A stretch of DNA of 64,000 nucleotides from Arcticibacter tournemirensis (GCF_006716645.1 NZ_VFPL01000001.1:434001-498000), one strand, 5' to 3'; numbered from the stretch's first letter, positions 49,318-59,790 are shown. Notes: a model not told the origin generated them from the letters alone. A program made the numbers and translations.

Positions 49318-52300
49318 ATGAACAGATTCGTACTAATATGTATGTTACTCCTTGGCATCAGTGCTGCTGCGCTGGCACAGGAGACAGTTGAAGTAACCGG
49401 TGTGGTTACCGACGTAAAAAGAGAACCACTCATTGGGGTAAGTATCTCTGTCTTAGATGCACCTGGATTGGGTACAACTACCGATATAAACGGTAGGTAT
49501 AAAATCAAAATGGAGCGGTATAAGAAGCTCAAATTCTCTTATATCGGTTTTGACAGTCAGGAGATTCTTGTAAAAGATGCTTTTGTTATTAATGTGACCC
49601 TGAAGGAATCGGAGTCAAGCGTGCTGAACGAAGTTGTGATTACGGGGACTGGTGTTCAGAAAAAAGCTTCATTAACGGCTGCGGTCACCACTGTGAATGT
49701 GGCTGATCTAAAATCAAATCCGACCTCTAGTATATCAAACGCACTTGCCGGAAATGTTCCGGGAGTAATGGCCATGATGCAATCAGGCCAGCCCGGAAAA
49801 AATATCTCTGAGTTCTGGATCCGCGGGATATCCACTTTCGGAGGGGGGTCAAGCGCGTTGGTCTTAGTAGATAATATTGAACGGAGCATCGATGAGATAA
49901 ACATTGAAGATATTGAGTCGTTTTCTGTGCTGAAGGACGCTGCGGTTACAGCTATTTACGGGTCAAGAGGCGCAAACGGGGTTATCTTGATCACTACAAA
50001 GCGCGGGAAACAGGGTAAAATTAGTATTAACTTCAAAGATGAGAATATCTATAACACCCGTACGGTTACACCGGAGTTCGAAGACGGCGCTACTTATGCC
50101 AGCCTGATAAACGAAGCACAGATCACACGTAATAAACCGGCTGTTTTTAAGCCCGAAGAACTGGAGATTTTTCGTCTGGGCCTAGATCCGGATTTATACC
50201 CTAATGTCAACTGGAAAGATCTCTTACTGAGAGATGGAGCCATGACTTATCGGGCCAATCTGAACCTGAACGGTGGAGGGTCCACAGCCCGATACTTCCT
50301 TTCGGGAAGTTATGTAAGCGAAGGCGGGATGTACAATATTGACGAGACGCTTAAGGATGATTATAATACTAATGCAAATTACAGACGCTGGAACTATCGG
50401 TTGAATACGGATATTGACATCACAAAAACAACTGTGGCGAAAGTGGGTATAGCAGGATCACTTGGCAAGCGGAACAGTCCGGGATTGGGTGATAATGATT
50501 TCTGGGGCTCTCTTTTCGGATATTCTCCTATAGGTACGCCAGTAACGTACTCTAATGGAAGAGTACCTGCTTACGGTTCTGGGCCTGCTCTAACCAATCC
50601 ATGGGTATTGGCCACTCAAACGGGCTTCAATGAGAATTGGGCAAACAAAATACAGACGGATATCACTCTTGAGCAGAATTTTGACTTTATAACAAAAGGT
50701 CTTCGTTTCAGGGGTATTATAGGATTCGACACCAATAACGATAATACGATATTTCGTCGTAAGTACCCCGAACAATGGCGTGCAGACGCAAGGGATGGCC
50801 AGGGGAACCTGGTTTGGCAGCACATATCGGACCCCCGGGAAATGTTTCAGGAAAGTGCTGCCGGAGGTGAGCGACGAGAGTTCGTTGACTTAATGTTTAA
50901 TTACGACCGTGGTTTTGGAGATCATAATTTTGGGGCGGTTGCCAAGTTTACCCGCGATGCGCTGGTAAGAACAGTAAATCTCGGTGATGACATTAAAAAT
51001 GGAGTATCGAGACGGAATCTGGCTTTATCCGGCCGGACATCTTACAACTGGAAGTCCCGTTATTTTGCAGACTTTACTTTCGGTTATACAGGTTCAGAGA
51101 ACTTTGCTCCGGGCGAGCAATTTGGATTTTTTCCTGCTGTCTCGTTTGCATGGAATATATCAGAAGAGCCTTTCATTAAAGATAATCTGCCCTGGATGAA
51201 TCTGTTTAAGATTCGTTATTCTCATGGTAAAGCAGGTAACGACCAGCTAAATGGAACCCGTTTCCCTTATTTATACACTACCGGAGAGGCACCTGACGAT
51301 GGGTATAGGTGGGCGGATTATGGCATTGAAAGAAACTATACGGGAATGAGATACACTCAGGTGGCTTCTCCTTATGTTACATGGGAGGTTGCAGTTAAGA
51401 AGAACCTTGGATTTGATCTCTCCCTTTTCAGGGACAAGATCGGTGCCAACCTTGATTTCTTCGATGAAAAGCGTACCGGCATATATATGCGTCGTGAATA
51501 TTTGCCAGCGATAGTTGGTTTAGAGAGCACCCCTAGTGCAAACGTAGGAGAAGTAAAATCGCGTGGCTTTGATGGCCGTTTCGAATACAAAGAGAGAGCT
51601 GGAGAATTTAACATTACAGCAAGAGGAAACGTTACCTATAGCAAAAATGAAATATTAGAAAGAGACGAGCCAAATAATGTTTATTCGTATCAAAATCAGT
51701 CGGGCTACCGTGTAGATCAGTCCAGGGGACTGATTGCTTTAGGAATGTTTAAGGATTATGACGAGATCCGGAATAGTCCGACTCAAATGTTTGGGACCTA
51801 CCAGCCTGGCGATCTTAAATACAAGGATGTCAACGGTGATGGTGTAATTGACGACGGTGACCGCGTGGCAATTGGCGCTACGAGAAGGCCAAATCTTATC
51901 TACGGGCTTGGAACTTCTGTTAGCTGGAAGGGATTAGACGTAAACGTACACTTCCAGGGTGCTGGAAAGTCGACGTTCTCCACTTATGGAAAGACCGTAT
52001 TCGCATTCAGCGAAGGGGAATGGGGACAAGTTATGAAGGGAGTGATGGGAGATAACCGCTGGATCTCTGCTGATATTTCAGGAGATCCCTCTACGGAAGA
52101 TCCAAATGCATCCTATCCTCGGCTAAGTTTCGGTGGAAATGCCAATAACTTCAGAGAGTCGACGTTTTGGCTGCGTGACGGCCGGTATCTTCGTCTGAAA
52201 ACAGTAGACATTGGTTATACAATTCCGAAGCGAATAGCGAACAGGATAAAGACCAATACCATTCGTATTTTTGTTGTCGGCTCCAACCTGGTAACCTGGT

Positions 52301-52398
52301 CGAAGTTCAAACTCTGGGATCCCGAGCTGGCGAGCCCGCGGGGAGAAGACTATCCGCTGCCTAAATCAATCACTTTAGGTCTGAATGTTAACCTGTAA
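49318..52398 (+). CDS. SusC/RagA-family TonB-dependent transporter
   Basis: A 1026-residue outer-membrane transporter: signal peptide, carboxypeptidase-like domain (VEVTGVVTDVKREPLIGVSI), plug with the family signature (GTGVQKKASLTAAVTTV; VLKDAAVTAIYGSRGANGVI), and a 22-strand barrel with the last strand KSITLGLNVNL. It imports oligomers bound by the partner SusD lipoprotein. The gene is 11 bases before susD. No sigma/anti-sigma pair lies beside it. Confidence 0.95.
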   Translation: MNRFVLICMLLLGISAAALAQETVEVTGVVTDVKREPLIGVSISVLDAPGLGTTTDINGRYKIKMERYKKLKFSYIGFDSQEILVKDAFVINVTLKESESSVLNEVVITGTGVQKKASLTAAVTTVNVADLKSNPTSSISNALAGNVPGVMAMMQSGQPGKNISEFWIRGISTFGGGSSALVLVDNIERSIDEINIEDIESFSVLKDAAVTAIYGSRGANGVILITTKRGKQGKISINFKDENIYNTRTVTPEFEDGATYASLINEAQITRNKPAVFKPEELEIFRLGLDPDLYPNVNWKDLLLRDGAMTYRANLNLNGGGSTARYFLSGSYVSEGGMYNIDETLKDDYNTNANYRRWNYRLNTDIDITKTTVAKVGIAGSLGKRNSPGLGDNDFWGSLFGYSPIGTPVTYSNGRVPAYGSGPALTNPWVLATQTGFNENWANKIQTDITLEQNFDFITKGLRFRGIIGFDTNNDNTIFRRKYPEQWRADARDGQGNLVWQHISDPREMFQESAAGGERREFVDLMFNYDRGFGDHNFGAVAKFTRDALVRTVNLGDDIKNGVSRRNLALSGRTSYNWKSRYFADFTFGYTGSENFAPGEQFGFFPAVSFAWNISEEPFIKDNLPWMNLFKIRYSHGKAGNDQLNGTRFPYLYTTGEAPDDGYRWADYGIERNYTGMRYTQVASPYVTWEVAVKKNLGFDLSLFRDKIGANLDFFDEKRTGIYMRREYLPAIVGLESTPSANVGEVKSRGFDGRFEYKERAGEFNITARGNVTYSKNEILERDEPNNVYSYQNQSGYRVDQSRGLIALGMFKDYDEIRNSPTQMFGTYQPGDLKYKDVNGDGVIDDGDRVAIGATRRPNLIYGLGTSVSWKGLDVNVHFQGAGKSTFSTYGKTVFAFSEGEWGQVMKGVMGDNRWISADISGDPSTEDPNASYPRLSFGGNANNFRESTFWLRDGRYLRLKTVDIGYTIPKRIANRIKTNTIRIFVVGSNLVTWSKFKLWDPELASPRGEDYPLPKSITLGLNVNL

Positions 52399-52409
52399 AT
52401 TGAGAAAAG

Positions 52410-54461
52410 ATGCAAAAGAAGATATATTTAGTGCTATTATTTATGCTCGGTGCGTGCGTACTTTTTTCCTGCAAAGATGCGCTCAAATCCGATCAATATT
52501 TCAAAGACCGGCTTACTACCGAAAAAGTATTTAAAAGTAAGGTTTATACAGAGCAGTGGCTGGCACACGTATACGATGAACTTAAAGGCGAAAATGCAGA
52601 CGTAGCAAGTAAAGGCAACACTCCTCATTGTTTTGCCGACGATATGTTTTACGGCGACAGGGATAAGGATTTTGACCCATCGAAAAATGAGCTTTCGTAT
52701 AACATGTTCAAAATGGGCCAATATAATGAGAATGATAAACAGGGCACATGGACCCAGTGTTACCGTGGAATACGTAACGCGTCGACTTTCATTCAGAATG
52801 TGTACATGAACACGGAAATGACTCCTGAGGAGATAGAAGACTATAGAGGACAGGCGCGCTTTGCCAGAGCGTATCTCTATTGGTTGCTGCTGCGGAAGTA
52901 CGGTCCTATTCCACTGCTGCCCGAGGAGGGAATCGACTATACAGATAGTTATGCTGAGTTAGCAACACCACGCAGCACGTATGAAGAATGTGCTGATTAT
53001 ATAGCCAATGAGATGCTCCAGGCTGCGAAAGAGATGCAAACTTTAGGTATGCGACGCGGCCAGGATGGGTCGGCCCGGGCGACCTGCGGTGCTGCACTGG
53101 CTACCCGTGCTAAAGTGTTGATTTACGCTGCAAGTCCTCTGGCTAACGGGAATAAATCGAGCTTTGCTGCGAGATTAACTGATGATACCGGCAAACGTCT
53201 GCTTTCTGAAGACTATAAGGAAGAGAAGTGGGCTAAGGCCGCCGCTGCCGCCAGAGATGTGATCGAACTCGGCGTATATAATCTTTATACCGCACCGCTT
53301 CAGGCGACAGGATCAGACGCTACGGTTATACCGCCCAAGGACAACAATTTTTCAGAGAAAAGCTGGCCCGGAGGCTGGGCGAATATTGATCCAGCCAGGT
53401 CTTACGCTCAGGTATTTGATGGTACTCTGCAACCATCGGGGAACCCTGAACTGATATTTACCAGAGGTACCAATCAACCGAATGAAAGCATCGCTCAAAT
53501 GGTTGCGCACCAGTTACCCCGCTCTGCAACCGGATGGAATACGCACGGATTAACGCAGAAGCTGGTTGATGCCTATTACATGAACGATGGAACGGATGCT
53601 CCCGGAAAAGATAAAGAGATCGGGCGTGGAAACGGTTCGGAACGCGTCAGTGGCTATGTAAGCCAGGATGATTACAACAAGGGATTGTACAAACCTTTGA
53701 GACCAAATGTCTCTTTGCAATATGCCAACCGTGAGCCACGCTTCTACGCCTCTGTTGCGTACAACGGCAGTTTTTGGACCTTACTTAATGAGTCGGAAGC
53801 TGTGAATCGTAATCAGCAGGTATTTTATTATATTGATGATAACAAAGGAAATGGAATGAACTCCGCCAATGCCTATTGGCTGCGTACGGGTTTTGGCGTT
53901 AAGAAATTTGTTCATCCAAGTGATACTTATCAGGGAGGAGCTGAGAGTCGAATCGTACCAAAAGCAGAGCCTGCTATTCGTTATGCAGATATTCTGCTTC
54001 TCTATGCAGAAGCGTTGAATGAACTTGACGGGTCTTACAACATCCCATCATGGCGCGGTGAAAATTACACCATCAACCGTGACATAGTTCAGATGCAAAG
54101 AGGTATTCACCCGGTGCGGATCCGTGGCGGTGTGCCGGATTATCCAGTGAGTGTTTACAACAGCAAAAATGAATTGAGAAAGGCCTTGAAACGGGAACGA
54201 TTTATTGAGCTTATGGGTGAAGGCCAGCGCTATTACGACTTGCGCCGTTGGATGGATGCGCCTGTAGAAGAGTCTTTGCCCATTTATGGCTGTAATGTGA
54301 TGATGGGTAGCCAGGAAAAGGACCTTTTTCACAGGCCTGTTGCCGTATGGGCACTCAAGACAACATTTGCCGACAAGATGTGGTTCTGGCCCATCAGTCT
54401 AAATGAACTTAAACGTAACAACCGGCTTACCCAAAACCCGGGATGGAACTATAACGATTAA
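52410..54461 (+). CDS. SusD/RagB-family nutrient-binding lipoprotein
   Basis: A 683-residue lipoprotein (signal LLFMLGACVLFSC) with the SusD layout: RNASTFIQNVYM and ARFARAYLYWLLLRKYG in the TPR-like part, and the C-terminal RERFIELMGEGQRYYDLRRW block followed by YGCNVMM and PISLNELKRN. It forms the lid over the SusC barrel. It is longer than average by ~100 residues. The substrate cannot be told from sequence. Confidence 0.94.
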   Translation: MQKKIYLVLLFMLGACVLFSCKDALKSDQYFKDRLTTEKVFKSKVYTEQWLAHVYDELKGENADVASKGNTPHCFADDMFYGDRDKDFDPSKNELSYNMFKMGQYNENDKQGTWTQCYRGIRNASTFIQNVYMNTEMTPEEIEDYRGQARFARAYLYWLLLRKYGPIPLLPEEGIDYTDSYAELATPRSTYEECADYIANEMLQAAKEMQTLGMRRGQDGSARATCGAALATRAKVLIYAASPLANGNKSSFAARLTDDTGKRLLSEDYKEEKWAKAAAAARDVIELGVYNLYTAPLQATGSDATVIPPKDNNFSEKSWPGGWANIDPARSYAQVFDGTLQPSGNPELIFTRGTNQPNESIAQMVAHQLPRSATGWNTHGLTQKLVDAYYMNDGTDAPGKDKEIGRGNGSERVSGYVSQDDYNKGLYKPLRPNVSLQYANREPRFYASVAYNGSFWTLLNESEAVNRNQQVFYYIDDNKGNGMNSANAYWLRTGFGVKKFVHPSDTYQGGAESRIVPKAEPAIRYADILLLYAEALNELDGSYNIPSWRGENYTINRDIVQMQRGIHPVRIRGGVPDYPVSVYNSKNELRKALKRERFIELMGEGQRYYDLRRWMDAPVEESLPIYGCNVMMGSQEKDLFHRPVAVWALKTTFADKMWFWPISLNELKRNNRLTQNPGWNYND

Positions 54462-54473
54462 AAAAATGATAAT

Positions 54474-55457
54474 ATGAAAAAGTCATATATACAGATCTTC
54501 TTATTCTTGTTATTAATAATCTGCAGCTCGTGCAATGACGAATGGAAAGATGAACTGTACGGCAGATATATTGGATTTAAAGCTCCTCTGGCAAGTGAAG
54601 GCGTGACCAATATCTTTGTGCGCTACAAGGACGGTGAGAAGACCACTTTTCTGCAGCCTTTAGTAGTCAGCGGATCAACCGTGAATGATAAAAATATTAC
54701 GGTACACATAGGGTTAGACCCCGATACCTTGAACGTTCTGAACTATGAACGCTTTCAGAGCCGCGAGGATTTTTATTACAAGGAGTTGAGCAGCCAGTAT
54801 TTCTCCATGCCTTCGACAGTAGACATTAAAGCCGGAGAGGACATGGGATACCTGCCAATAGATTTCACATTTAATGGCATTAATCTCGTAGATAAGTGGG
54901 TGCTCCCCCTGACAATTCAGGACGACCCTTCCTATGGCTATACCGCGCATCCACGGAAAAATTACAGGAAAGCACTTTTGCGTGTTAATCCCTTTAATAG
55001 CTATTCTGGTACGTATAGTGGAACGGCTCTAAGAACAGCTATGGTCGGTCGTGAGAATCAAACCGCTCTCGTTAAAAATGAGATCCGGAGCTATGTTGTA
55101 GACGAGAATACAATCTTCGTCTATGCCGGGATTGTTGATGAAGAACGGAAGGACCGCCGTAATTATAAAGTTTATATAACCTTTAGTCCTACCGGATCGG
55201 TAACTTTGCATGCTGATAATCCTTCTCTTAAATTTAAAGTTAACAGAGACGCGAGTTATACTATCCAGGAGAATATGGACGCGACGATTCCCTACCTGAA
55301 GCACCGTTACATTACCATCAACAATATAGACTATAATTATACAGATTATACGACGAATCCAGGTATTACCACTGATTTTAGAGTTTCTGGATCTTTGATC
55401 TTAGAACGGAAGCTCAATACTCAGATTCCTGACGAGGATCAGGCGATACAATGGTAA
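54474..55457 (+). CDS. DUF1735/DUF4973-type surface lipoprotein
   Basis: A 327-residue lipoprotein (FLFLLLIICSSC). The first half looks like a DUF1735 Ig-like domain (NIFVRYKDGEKTTFLQPLVV, AGEDMGYLPIDFTF) and the C-terminal ~120 residues follow DUF4973 (YSGTYSGTALRTAM ... FRVSGSLILER). Such proteins accompany SusC/D and bind glycans at the surface. It ends the locus; 12 bases follow susD. No glycoside hydrolase is found in the window. Confidence 0.8.
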   Translation: MKKSYIQIFLFLLLIICSSCNDEWKDELYGRYIGFKAPLASEGVTNIFVRYKDGEKTTFLQPLVVSGSTVNDKNITVHIGLDPDTLNVLNYERFQSREDFYYKELSSQYFSMPSTVDIKAGEDMGYLPIDFTFNGINLVDKWVLPLTIQDDPSYGYTAHPRKNYRKALLRVNPFNSYSGTYSGTALRTAMVGRENQTALVKNEIRSYVVDENTIFVYAGIVDEERKDRRNYKVYITFSPTGSVTLHADNPSLKFKVNRDASYTIQENMDATIPYLKHRYITINNIDYNYTDYTTNPGITTDFRVSGSLILERKLNTQIPDEDQAIQW

Positions 55458-55760
55458 TAAAATGAAGGTCGCTTTATTATAGCAACCTTTCTAAATAATA
55501 AGAGGCAACCCTTCGGGCACAACCTACTCTTAACCGGGCAGGCTGCGCCAGAGGGGTTTCCTCGTTAATGCCAATGACGTCTATGCTTACGACAAAGTGC
55601 TTACAGTTAAGCGAGACAGCGTCAGATTTACAGAAAACCTATTGATTTATAAGAATGAAGAAAAAATATCAGAGAATGGCACTAATTTAGCATACAAATC
55701 TTAAACTCGCAATTTACAAACGGGTTGAACTCCCTTAGAGGTAGAAGATATAAACTAAGG
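55458..55760. other. Intergenic stretch before mprF, possible gene remnant
   Basis: The 303 bases contain a plus-strand open stretch ending at a stop near 55704 whose translation (NDVYAYDKVLTVKRDSVRF and onward) looks protein-like but has no start or upstream body. It may be the tail of a lost gene. A TTG at 55725 in frame with mprF exists, but the ATG at 55761 is the better start. Confidence 0.3.
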
Positions 55761-58340
55761 ATGATAAAACAACTTAAAAGTCTGCTTATAAAGCCTAAGC
55801 TGTATCTAAGTGAAATAACTGGTGTTCTTTTACTTATCCTGGCAATATATTTTATAAAAAGCCAGGGAGAAGAATTAAAGAACGTCGGCTCCTACATCCG
55901 TGCAGGAAATCCCTTCTGGATAACATCCGGCGTAATTTTAAGTGTTGCCTACATCATTCTTCAGGCGTTAATGTACCAGGCAAGCTTCAAAGCGGTGCAA
56001 CTTAACATTAAGCTTTGGGACTGTATAATACTGTTCCTGAAAAGAAATTTCATCAGCATTTTTCTTCCTGGCGGCAGCATTACGTCTCTGGCTTTCTTTA
56101 CAAAGGATATCCAGAAAGAAACGGCTGAGGATAACCGCACAAAGATTCATTTTGCCAGTACAATATATGGTTTCACCGGGATTGTATCGATTATTATCCT
56201 TGCCATTCCAGTTTTGATCTATCTCGCAATAAAGGGAGAGAACTGGCAAAAAGCAAACCAGGCTGCTGCTATACTCGTATTCTTTATAGTTCTGATTTTG
56301 TATCTGTTAATATCCTTTTTTAAAAAAGGATGGGTATTCAGGCTAATTAACAGGTTTGTTCCGCATATAAATACCGGTTTGAGAAGTCATCCGGCATTCA
56401 AGTGGCAGTTCATTCGTGTTAACGTGTATGCACTGCTTATTGATTTGGTTGGCGTGGCTCATCTTTATATAGCCATGCTCGCGATGGGACATGAAGCCAG
56501 CTGGAAGGTTTCACTTATTGGCTATGTTGTAGCCACCTTATTGCTCGTTATTTCGCCATTTCTGCGAGGCGTGGGAGCAATCGAATTCTCGCTTACTGTA
56601 ATTTTAAGGCATTATGGTTATACTACCTCCGAAGCACTGGCCATTACGCTTGTTTATCGCTTATTCGAATTTTGGCTGCCAGTTTTAGCCGGAATAGGGA
56701 GCTTTATTCTCCGAAAGGGAAATATGGTTCTGAGGGTGGTGCCGGCCTTTCTGCTTTTCGTTCTGGGCATGATCAATATTATATCCGTTTTAACTCCTTC
56801 TCTGGGTTATCGGATAAGATTGCTCAGATCCATTTTAACGGCTGATACCATCCATGCATCGAACTATCTCGTTTTTATTGTAGGTCTGCTACTGGTTATA
56901 ACGTCTGCTTTTCTTATCAGAGGATTGAAGAATGCATGGCGGTTTGCTATTCTGCTCTGTTCCTTGTCGTTAATTGGGAACATTACCAAGGCAATAGATT
57001 ACGAGGAGTCTATAGTTGCCCTCGTTGTGATCATGGTATTGTGGATCACCAGAAAACAGTATTACATTAAGCATGACAAACGTCTGCAAGTAGTAGGAAT
57101 AGAAACATCATTGTTAATCCTGGCGGGGGTTACTATCTATGGGATAACCGGCTTCTATTTCTTAGACAAAAAGCATTTCGGTATTGATTTCAATCTTTCG
57201 GATTCCATAGAACATACCTTATTCAACTTCGTCCTTCTGGATATAAGTACCTTAAAACCGCTTACCCGGTTTGCGGCGGCGTTTCTGGATACGATAAGGA
57301 TAAGTGGAATATTATCCCTGGGGTTTATTTTATATTCCCTTCTCAAACCCTATTTTATTTCGGTAGAACATAACGAAGAAGATTTCAGTCGGGCGAACCA
57401 GCTTATCAGGGAATACGGAACATCGCCGGTAGACTATTTCAAAACATACGACGATAAACTGCTTTATTTCGGGAACAGACGTGAGGGTTTAATCTCCTAT
57501 AAAATGGCGGGAAGTTTTGCAATAGTTCTGGAAGAGCCAGTATGCAAAGATAGGAACGACAAAATCATCCTGCTGGAAGAGTTCGATGAGTTTTGCATTG
57601 AATCGGGGCTGCGGCCAGTCTATTATCGCGTAGAGGAGAACAGCCTGGAACTTTTCGAGGCTATAGGGAAGAAATCGCTTATCATTGGACAGGAGGCTAT
57701 CGTTGATCTGGAAACGTTCAGTCTCGAAGGAAAGGATAAAAAATCAATGCGAAATGGGTTGAACAGCCTGCAAAAGAAGGGATATAAGGCTAAGATCTAC
57801 CATCCCCCTATAAAAGATGGAATCCTGCAGAAACTCAAGTACGTTTCTAACGACTGGCTTAAAAGTACGAACCGGGAGGAAATAGTTTTTACTCAAGGGA
57901 TGTTCAGCTGGGACAAGCTTAAACAACAAACGGTGATAACCGTGGAGAATGACGATGAACAAGTTTTCGGATTCCTGAATATTATACCTGATTTTGCTCC
58001 CGGAGAGGCTACCTATGATCTGATAAGGAAAGTTGAGGAAGCACCGGGAGGCGTAAACGACGCGCTGATTGTAGCACTGATAGAATACTGCAAATCGCAA
58101 AACTATCGTTATCTCAATTTGGGTCTGGCGCCCCTTTCTGGTATTGACCAGGGCAAGGATTTACCAGAAAAGACGTTAAAATTTGTATATGAAAAGCTTC
58201 AGCAATTCAGACACTACAGAGGTTTAAGGGATTTTAAAGAAAAGTTCGGGCCCGTATGGCACAATAAATATTTGATTTACCAACACCATTACGACCTAAT
58301 TAGTCTGCCGAAAGCGTTAAATAAGGTAATGAAACCATAA
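55761..58340 (+). CDS. mprF: MprF-like lysyl-phosphatidylglycerol synthase/flippase
   Basis: An 859-residue inner-membrane protein. The first ~330 residues form the flippase part with about eight helices (ILAIYFIKSQGEEL; SPFLRGVGAIEFSLTVIL), then further helices, and the last ~320 residues are the DUF2156/LPG synthase domain (SYKMAGSFAIVLEEPVC; DKKSMRNGLNSLQKKG; YRYLNLGLAPLSG; KEKFGPVWHNKYLIY). It transfers an amino acid, usually lysine, to phosphatidylglycerol and flips the product, lowering surface charge against cationic peptides. Eight bases separate it from the VirJ-like gene. Confidence 0.9.
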   Translation: MIKQLKSLLIKPKLYLSEITGVLLLILAIYFIKSQGEELKNVGSYIRAGNPFWITSGVILSVAYIILQALMYQASFKAVQLNIKLWDCIILFLKRNFISIFLPGGSITSLAFFTKDIQKETAEDNRTKIHFASTIYGFTGIVSIIILAIPVLIYLAIKGENWQKANQAAAILVFFIVLILYLLISFFKKGWVFRLINRFVPHINTGLRSHPAFKWQFIRVNVYALLIDLVGVAHLYIAMLAMGHEASWKVSLIGYVVATLLLVISPFLRGVGAIEFSLTVILRHYGYTTSEALAITLVYRLFEFWLPVLAGIGSFILRKGNMVLRVVPAFLLFVLGMINIISVLTPSLGYRIRLLRSILTADTIHASNYLVFIVGLLLVITSAFLIRGLKNAWRFAILLCSLSLIGNITKAIDYEESIVALVVIMVLWITRKQYYIKHDKRLQVVGIETSLLILAGVTIYGITGFYFLDKKHFGIDFNLSDSIEHTLFNFVLLDISTLKPLTRFAAAFLDTIRISGILSLGFILYSLLKPYFISVEHNEEDFSRANQLIREYGTSPVDYFKTYDDKLLYFGNRREGLISYKMAGSFAIVLEEPVCKDRNDKIILLEEFDEFCIESGLRPVYYRVEENSLELFEAIGKKSLIIGQEAIVDLETFSLEGKDKKSMRNGLNSLQKKGYKAKIYHPPIKDGILQKLKYVSNDWLKSTNREEIVFTQGMFSWDKLKQQTVITVENDDEQVFGFLNIIPDFAPGEATYDLIRKVEEAPGGVNDALIVALIEYCKSQNYRYLNLGLAPLSGIDQGKDLPEKTLKFVYEKLQQFRHYRGLRDFKEKFGPVWHNKYLIYQHHYDLISLPKALNKVMKP

Positions 58341-58348
58341 TATTTTTT

Positions 58349-59035
58349 ATGCAAATTATAAAAATTGCCGCAGTACTGTTTGTGATGATGTCCGGTGCCG
58401 TTGATGAGGCAATGGCGGCAAAAGCTTCTGGCGATCTGCCTGTTATTGTGAGCAGGCCGAAATCAGACAATAGCGACAAGCTGATTATTTTTATCACTGG
58501 TGATGGCGGCTGGAACACATTTAGTAAACAACTTGCTGACAGTTATGTAAAAGAGGGGATACCTGTGGTTGCTTTGAACAGCCTAAAGTATTTCTGGAAG
58601 AAGAAATCCCCGCAGGAGGCAGCAAATGATGTTGCATCGCTCATCACCAAATACTCAGCCGAATGGCAGAAGAAAAAGATCGTCCTTTGCGGTTATTCCT
58701 TTGGAGCGGATGTAACTCCGTTCATCTACAGGCGGTTGCCTGCACCCCTGAAAAGTAAGGTGGTTCTGCTTCAATTGCTTTCACCTGCCTCCTTCACTGA
58801 TTTTGAAATCCATATTTCCGACTTATTTGGCTCGAAAGATCCGGTGAGATCAATGGATATACTGTCGGAGCTCAAGTCGGTAGACGCACCTGTTATTTGT
58901 TACTATGGTAGCTTAGAAGAAGAAAAACCGTTTCAGAATCAACAAAAAGTTGGATTTAAAGTTTCTATATTGCCTGGTGATCATCACTATAAGAATAGTT
59001 TTTCGGCGATAGCAAAGGCCGCCACCAGTAAGTAG
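58349..59035 (+). CDS. AcvB/VirJ-family serine hydrolase 1
   Basis: A 228-residue exported alpha/beta hydrolase (signal ending near AMAAKA). Family blocks are IIFITGDGGWNTFSKQLADS, VALNSLKYFWKKKSPQEAA, VLCGYSFGADVTPF with the nucleophilic Ser, and GDHHYK with the catalytic His. AcvB-type proteins in other bacteria hydrolyse lysyl-phosphatidylglycerol and are often paired with LpiA/MprF, so its place eight bases behind mprF fits a lipid-turnover role. No periplasmic binding partner is needed. Confidence 0.87.
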   Translation: MQIIKIAAVLFVMMSGAVDEAMAAKASGDLPVIVSRPKSDNSDKLIIFITGDGGWNTFSKQLADSYVKEGIPVVALNSLKYFWKKKSPQEAANDVASLITKYSAEWQKKKIVLCGYSFGADVTPFIYRRLPAPLKSKVVLLQLLSPASFTDFEIHISDLFGSKDPVRSMDILSELKSVDAPVICYYGSLEEEKPFQNQQKVGFKVSILPGDHHYKNSFSAIAKAATSK

Positions 59036-59058
59036 GATTACCCATTTTCCAGGAAGAT

Positions 59059-59790
59059 ATGTATTGTGATGTTAAGAGGAGCAGGCTGTTGGTTTTAGGA
59101 CTTGCTGCAGCGGTTCTTTTAAGTTCCTGCAGTTTGTTGTTCAGATATAGAGAGGTGGCTCATAAGGGTTTGAACGCTGATGATTTCGGACTGCCGGTTA
59201 TTCTTTACAAGTCGGAAAACCCCGCAACAAAAAGAATGGTTATTCTTCTTTCCGGAGACGGAGGCTGGCTTGACTTCAACGATGAGCTGGCTGAGGAATT
59301 TTCAAAAAAAGGATATAATACTATTGGCTTTAATAGCAGAACCTATTTTTGGCAACAGAGAACGCCCGCAGAAACATCCCGTGATTTCAATAAGTTAATC
59401 GCTAAGTACGCCCGTTTATGGAAGGCAAAACATATCATTTTAAGCGGATATTCATTTGGAGCAGATGTAATTCCGTTTGTTTATAATCGGATGCCAGATA
59501 ACCTGAAGAGGCACGTGTCTGCGCTTCAATTGATGTCTCCCTTTCTCTCTACAGACTTTAAAGTGATTTTTACCGACCTGATTAAAACGGGTAAGGACAA
59601 CAGAACCTATAAGGTGAAGAATGAAGTAGCAAGGATAAGGATTCCTATCTATTGCTTTTATGGGGAGAGCGAAGACCCAAAACCATTAATAAACATCAGA
59701 AAGAAGAACTTCCTAACAAAACTGGTAAAAGGGGGGCACGAGTATGTTGATGCAGTTCCATTGATTGTGTCATCGCTAAACATAAAATAA
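59059..59790 (+). CDS. AcvB/VirJ-family serine hydrolase 2 (lipoprotein)
   Basis: A 243-residue paralogue of the previous protein (ILLSGDGGWLDFNDELAEEF; GFNSRTYFWQQRTPAET; ILSGYSFGADVIPFV; GGHEYVDAV), here with a lipoprotein-type signal (LGLAAAVLLSSC). The two therefore probably sit in different places: one soluble, one membrane-bound. 23 bases lie between them. The duplication with changed localisation is the unusual point. Confidence 0.85.
   Translation: MYCDVKRSRLLVLGLAAAVLLSSCSLLFRYREVAHKGLNADDFGLPVILYKSENPATKRMVILLSGDGGWLDFNDELAEEFSKKGYNTIGFNSRTYFWQQRTPAETSRDFNKLIAKYARLWKAKHIILSGYSFGADVIPFVYNRMPDNLKRHVSALQLMSPFLSTDFKVIFTDLIKTGKDNRTYKVKNEVARIRIPIYCFYGESEDPKPLINIRKKNFLTKLVKGGHEYVDAVPLIVSSLNIK

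Noticed and set aside
55725-55760. TTG as the start of mprF
   Set aside because: The extension adds a short basic stretch not typical of the family; ATG 55761 gives a normal N-terminus.
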